DNA from: Halieaceae bacterium
GTDB lineage: Bacteria; Pseudomonadota; Gammaproteobacteria; Pseudomonadales; Halieaceae
Assembly (NCBI GenBank): GCA_018657645.1
Contig: JABHWT010000460.1
Coordinates: 1 to 41,365 of the forward strand
Reading direction: 5' to 3'
DNA: 41,365 nucleotides
Part shown: piece after piece, positions 37,771-41,365 of the stretch
Layout: each line of letters begins with the position of its first letter
Position numbering within the stretch: position 1 is the stretch's first letter
Notes under the pieces: model-generated
The model's database searches: none
Told to the model about the DNA's origin: nothing
What the model saw: the letters and a program-made list of their open reading frames with translations, nothing else
Program-made: the position numbers and the translations under genes

Positions 37771-38946
37771 ATGACCAGCAGCTTTTTCCCTCCCCAACGT
37801 ACCCTGATGGGTCCCGGCCCGTCCGATGTATCTCCTCGAGTACTCGGTGCCCTGTCCCGCCCGACTATTGGGCATCTGGACCCCTTGTTTGTGCAGTTAA
37901 TGGACGAGGTGAAGAGCCTTCTCCAACAGGCCTTTCAGACCGATAATGAGCTGACCCTGCCGGTTTCGGCCCCCGGCTCTGCCGGTATGGAGGCCTGTTT
38001 TGTCAATCTGATTTCCCCTGGCGACAAGGTTATTGTGTGCCAAAACGGCGTGTTTGGCGGACGCATGAAGGAAAACGTAGAGCGCTGCGGCGCCAGCGCA
38101 ATCATGGTTGAAGATACCTGGGGAGAGCCGGTTTCTATCGATAAAGCTCGCGCCGCATTTGATCAGCACCCCGACGCCAGCATCCTTGCATTTGTGCACG
38201 CCGAGACCTCCACCGGTGTTCGCAGCGATGCCGGCGCCCTGTGTGCGCTGGCCCAGGAGCGTGGCGCGTTGTCGATTGTCGATACGGTTACCTCGCTGGG
38301 CGGTATTGCAGTGGAGGTCGACAACTGGGGCGCCGATGCGGTGTACAGCGGCACTCAGAAGTGTCTGTCCTGTGTGCCGGGAATATCGCCGGTTACCTTT
38401 AGCGGCAGAGCAGTCGAGCGGATTCAGGCACGCCAGCACAAGGTCCAGAGCTGGTTTCTGGACATGCAACTCGTCATGGGATATTGGGGCGCTAATACCA
38501 AGCGCGCCTATCACCATACGGCACCGGTTAATGCGGTATACGCGCTGCACGAATCTCTGTTAATGCTTCAGGACGAAGGACTTGAGCACGCACACCAGCG
38601 CCACTGGCGAAATCACCTGGCACTGGTTGCCGGTCTCGAGGCAATGGGCCTGTCTATGGCTGTCTCTCCCGAACACCGATTGCCACAATTGAATCTGGTT
38701 TCGATTCCCGAGGGCGTCGACGATGCTGCGGTGCGAGTGGCCCTGCTCAATGATTTTGACCTGGAAATTGGCGCGGGCCTGGGTGCACTGGCGGGTAAAA
38801 CCTGGCGCATAGGTCTGATGGGGCACAGTAGTTGTACCCGGAACGTGCTGTTTTGCCTTAGTGCACTGGAATCGGTGCTGACCCGTCAGGGTGCGGATGT
38901 GGTTCAGGGAGTAGCCCAGGCCGCAGCTGAAGCGGCCTACGCCTAG
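37771..38946 (+). CDS. Alanine-glyoxylate/serine-type class V aminotransferase
   Basis: The protein has 391 aa. It begins with the family signature LMGPGPSDVSPRVLGAL and GHLDPLF. The PLP lysine is K197 in YSGTQKCLSCVPG, and PGSAGMEACFVNL and VDTVTSLGG contact the cofactor. This group covers alanine-glyoxylate, serine-glyoxylate and related transaminases. The preferred amino donor cannot be told. A role in glyoxylate-to-glycine conversion is likely. It ends 17 bp from a convergent DUF457 gene. Confidence 0.9.
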   Translation: MTSSFFPPQRTLMGPGPSDVSPRVLGALSRPTIGHLDPLFVQLMDEVKSLLQQAFQTDNELTLPVSAPGSAGMEACFVNLISPGDKVIVCQNGVFGGRMKENVERCGASAIMVEDTWGEPVSIDKARAAFDQHPDASILAFVHAETSTGVRSDAGALCALAQERGALSIVDTVTSLGGIAVEVDNWGADAVYSGTQKCLSCVPGISPVTFSGRAVERIQARQHKVQSWFLDMQLVMGYWGANTKRAYHHTAPVNAVYALHESLLMLQDEGLEHAHQRHWRNHLALVAGLEAMGLSMAVSPEHRLPQLNLVSIPEGVDDAAVRVALLNDFDLEIGAGLGALAGKTWRIGLMGHSSCTRNVLFCLSALESVLTRQGADVVQGVAQAAAEAAYA

Positions 38947-38963
38947 TGCTTGTCTGTTGCTGA

Positions 38964-39965
38964 TTATCCCCCGACGATCATAGACCACAGCAGCTGAGCG
39001 GGATTATCTGCGGAACCGCGGTGGGTGAGATATTGCGCATGGTCTGTCTCTCCGGCATTGGGCCGCAATTCTATACTCCACAAAGGCGCCACCTCATTGG
39101 GGACCAGAGAGTAGCGAATGTCGATAACACGACCTGCAACGCGCGGGTCAACCGCAATATAGCCGTCACTGAACCAGCGAAAGCGCTCGATATCTCGCGC
39201 CTGCTGCGAGCCACTATCAAGCCATGGTAAATCCCTGGCTATCACCAGTTTCTCCACCGAGCTACCGGGAAAGACCGTGGGTGCCAACCCGGCTCGCACA
39301 GCATCGACGTAAAATTGGTCCCGTGTTTCGTAGACGATCTTCCAGATCAGGATATTGCCAAAACTCGGCTTGGCCTCCAGTCGCAGCGGTGTATGACCAC
39401 GCCGGGCCGCCAACTGTTGCCCCAATTCAATTGCCTGGTCGCGCTGCCAAAGCCCCAGTGCCATATAGCTGCAGGCCCAGATTACTGCCACACGCGCGAA
39501 CACTACGCGACGCCTTTTTGCCGCCAGCACTATCAGCAGCAGCAGAGGCACTGTAAATAGTGGATCAATGATCGAAATAGTATTCCAGGCAATGCGGACA
39601 TCGCTGAACGGCCAGAACAGCATGGTACCGTATGTGGTACAGGCATCCAGGACTGCGTGGGTCGCATACCCCAGCGTGCAATAGAGCAGGCTTTGCCGAA
39701 ATACCAGCTGCCGTCTGCGACCAATAAGGTAATGCAGCACCAGGGCGCATAGCAGGCCACCGATGGGTATAAATATCAGCGAATGGGTGAACTGGCGGTG
39801 GTATTCCAGAAACAGCAGGGGATCGGTACTGGAGCGAATTAGAACATCCAGGTCAGCTGTCATACCCGCAAGGAAACCCAGCACACCCGCCGTCGCTACC
39901 TCTCCTCGTTTGGCACCGGACTGCGAGAGCGAGGCGCCAAGAACACCCTGTGTCAGTGGGTCCAT
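38964..39965 (-). CDS. DUF457/YdjM-like inner-membrane metal-dependent hydrolase family protein
   Basis: The protein has 333 aa. MDPLTQGVLGASLSQ at the N terminus, LADLDV-type acidic motif (GMTADLDVLI), HRQFTHSLIF and THAVLDACTTYGT are the conserved metal-binding-like motifs of this family. About five membrane segments lie in the first 190 residues. A soluble C-terminal domain of about 140 residues follows. The role in cells is not known; the 'hydrolase' label is by family name. It starts 34 bp after the methyltransferase gene end on the same strand. Confidence 0.87.
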   Translation of the reverse strand: MDPLTQGVLGASLSQSGAKRGEVATAGVLGFLAGMTADLDVLIRSSTDPLLFLEYHRQFTHSLIFIPIGGLLCALVLHYLIGRRRQLVFRQSLLYCTLGYATHAVLDACTTYGTMLFWPFSDVRIAWNTISIIDPLFTVPLLLLIVLAAKRRRVVFARVAVIWACSYMALGLWQRDQAIELGQQLAARRGHTPLRLEAKPSFGNILIWKIVYETRDQFYVDAVRAGLAPTVFPGSSVEKLVIARDLPWLDSGSQQARDIERFRWFSDGYIAVDPRVAGRVIDIRYSLVPNEVAPLWSIELRPNAGETDHAQYLTHRGSADNPAQLLWSMIVGG

Positions 39966-39999
39966 TAGTTCTCCCTATACCTGCCTGGCCGATCCACCC

Positions 40000-40626
40000 C
40001 TAACTCGCGCTCGGACTGGCGCTGCCCCAGTAATTGAATCCCGCAAAGCGTGGGGTCCCCGGTAGATATAGCGTCTCCACAGCGCCCAGTGAGAACCCGC
40101 CTTGCTGCAGTAAATCCGGAATATCCCGGTTTAGATTGCAACCACCGGCAATCTTTCGCCACAGGGGGTTGATACGGCCCTGCCACTTTCGAATATTGGC
40201 ATCCGGCGCCATACCGTGTTCACAAAAAATCAGTTTACCCCCGGGACGTAAAACGCGCTGCATGCCCTTTAACGCAGCGACGGGATCGGGAATGGTACAC
40301 AGGCTGAAAGTGACCATAACCGTATCGACACTTTGGTCTTCAAGCGGAATCTGCTCCCCCGGCAAACCAATGAATTCCACCTCAAAGTCCAGGGCCCGGG
40401 CCCTGGCTCCAGCCAATTCCCAGGATTTCTCTGAAGGGTCCAGGCCGATAAGGCGCTCTACCTTGCCCGCGTCATACAGCGGCAAATTCAGTCCTGTTCC
40501 TATGCCGATTTCAAGTACGGTACCGCTGGCCAGGGGGACGACCTTTTCACGCTGCTTCATAATAGCTTTAGTACCACAGGCGCAATTGATAAAATGAGGC
40601 AAAATGTGCGTATCGTAAAAACTCAT
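40000..40626 (-). CDS. Class I SAM-dependent methyltransferase
   Basis: The protein has 208 aa. SAM motif I is VLEIGIGTGLNLPLY (about residues 37-51), with the acidic motif II residue in LIGLDPSEKSWELA. Motif IV is VDTVMVTFSLCTIPDP, and RVLRPGGKLIFCEHG is motif VI-like. The family resembles UbiE/phosphatidylethanolamine-type small-molecule methyltransferases. The substrate is unknown. It is divergent from the asparaginase-domain gene (132-bp gap). Confidence 0.87.
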   Translation of the reverse strand: MSFYDTHILPHFINCACGTKAIMKQREKVVPLASGTVLEIGIGTGLNLPLYDAGKVERLIGLDPSEKSWELAGARARALDFEVEFIGLPGEQIPLEDQSVDTVMVTFSLCTIPDPVAALKGMQRVLRPGGKLIFCEHGMAPDANIRKWQGRINPLWRKIAGGCNLNRDIPDLLQQGGFSLGAVETLYLPGTPRFAGFNYWGSASPSAS

Positions 40627-40758
40627 AGCCTTTTCTCCGGTGACTGGCGGCTCCGAGTATAGCCCTTCAGGTTAGGCAAAAACACCGTTCATCACAAGAT
40701 GTCGGGTTGCAACACTCGCGCTATAATGGCCTGCCTACCCTACGAGCTACCCTCACAC

Positions 40759-41244
40759 ATGAACCTCCATATCATCACCACCGGCGGCACCATCGATAAA
40801 ATTTACTTCGACGCCAAGAGTGACTTTCAAGTGGGAGACCCTGTCATTGGCGAGTTACTGCGGCGAATGGAGGTGGACTTTGAGTTCTCGGTTGAGTCTG
40901 CGATGCGAAAAGACAGCCTGGACATGACAGATGAGGATAGAGCAATCATTCGCCGTCTGACTCAAGATTGCAGCGAGGACTGCGTACTAATCACCCACGG
41001 CACGGATGGCATGGTGGCTACCGCAACGGCTCTACAAGGCATAGCGAAAAAATGCATTGTGCTAACCGGCGCCCTGCAACCGGCGGCATTTCAGCAAAGC
41101 GATGCAATCTTCAATGTCGGCTGCGCCATTGGTGCGCTTCAAAGCAAGCCCCATGGCGTCTATATTGCCATGAACGGCAGGGTGTTCGATGCGGATAAGG
41201 TTGTGAAAAATGTCGCGCGCAACTGTTTTGAGAAAACCGCCTGA
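40759..41244 (+). CDS. Short asparaginase-domain protein (N-terminal domain only)
   Basis: The protein has 161 aa. ITTGGTIDK at the N terminus and VLITHGTDGM (T82, D83) are the two nucleophile/acid motifs of L-asparaginases. VLTGALQPAAFQQSDAIFNV matches the third conserved segment. The C-terminal domain of normal asparaginases (about 150 more residues) is absent. This is a known stand-alone short form, so the gene is probably intact rather than truncated; no coding remnant follows. The ATG at 40759 is chosen over one 60 bp upstream because it starts the conserved MNLHIITTGGT. Enzyme activity is unproven. Confidence 0.82.
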   Translation: MNLHIITTGGTIDKIYFDAKSDFQVGDPVIGELLRRMEVDFEFSVESAMRKDSLDMTDEDRAIIRRLTQDCSEDCVLITHGTDGMVATATALQGIAKKCIVLTGALQPAAFQQSDAIFNVGCAIGALQSKPHGVYIAMNGRVFDADKVVKNVARNCFEKTA

Positions 41245-41267
41245 ATTGCAGACTAGCCGGAGCCATT

Positions 41268-41283
41268 CGCTTCGACGGAAGCG
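41268..41283 (+). terminator. Possible hairpin after the asparaginase-domain gene
   Basis: CGCTTC (41268-41273) and GAAGCG (41278-41283) form a 6-bp stem with a 4-nt GACG loop, 24 bp after the stop codon. No T-run follows, so it is a weak terminator candidate. Confidence 0.3.
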
Positions 41284-41298
41284 TCGCTAATTAATGTG

Positions 41299-41364
41299 CA
41301 TCCAGAAACTCCTTTTGTAATCGCTCCTATGTCATGTTTACAACAAAACATCTATTTCTGGATG
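41299..41364. repeat. 10-bp inverted repeat at the window end
   Basis: CATCCAGAAA (41299-41308) and TTTCTGGATG (41355-41364) are exact reverse complements 46 bp apart. The second arm ends one base before the window edge, so whatever it belongs to may continue outside. Confidence 0.45.
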
Positions 41365-41365
41365 G

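Overview
The window reads as ordinary chromosome of a free-living, probably marine gammaproteobacterium. This is inferred from gene order and protein style, not from a marker gene. The order leuC-leuD-asd-fimV-truA-trpF-(trpB-trpA)-accD-folC-SPOR-cvpA-purF-metZ matches the well-known Pseudomonas block, here with trpBA placed after trpF. The proteins look like those of Cellvibrionales/OMG-type relatives. I found no prophage, CRISPR array, rRNA, tRNA or intact transposase.

Layout. (1) 1-2428: 3' part of acnB on the plus strand. (2) 2490-6451, minus strand: a MoxR ATPase, DUF58 protein and TgpA-type transglutaminase operon. (3) 6485-19695, minus strand: a housekeeping chain fimV, truA, trpF, trpB, trpA, accD, folC, SPOR protein, cvpA, purF, metZ. 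It serves cell-pole organisation, tRNA modification, tryptophan, malonyl-CoA, folate, purine and methionine synthesis. (4) 19948-24030: leuC-leuD-asd on the minus strand, translationally coupled, with a divergent LysR regulator and a palindromic operator between them. (5) 24036-24952: a small flavodoxin-like reductase and hotdog thioesterase pair. (6) 24953-25329: the only gap above 300 bases, holding a 17-bp palindrome made of two facing consensus DnaA boxes. (7) 25330-32782, minus strand: MBL-fold hydrolase, Tet-type MFS pump, two unknown lipoproteins, an ABM-domain protein, an HTH protein with a histone-like tail, and rlmKL, closely packed. (8) 32925-41244: LLM-type flavin oxidoreductase and ppdK (plus), DUF819 membrane protein (minus), class V aminotransferase (plus), DUF457-type membrane protein and a methyltransferase (minus), and a short asparaginase-domain protein (plus).

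The most interesting items lie within ordinary genes. A 142-bp MITE-like element sits exactly in the trpB stop codon and separates trpB from trpA. AccD carries an acidic tail of about 105 residues built from eight 18-bp repeats. FimV carries an 11-residue acidic repeat array in the same gene block. There is a paired DnaA-box palindrome, a lipoprotein pair of unknown function, and an HTH protein with an H1-like tail overlapping rlmKL. I saw no clearly new multi-gene defence or mobile system; the lipoprotein-centred cluster at 28354-32782 is the best candidate for undescribed biology.
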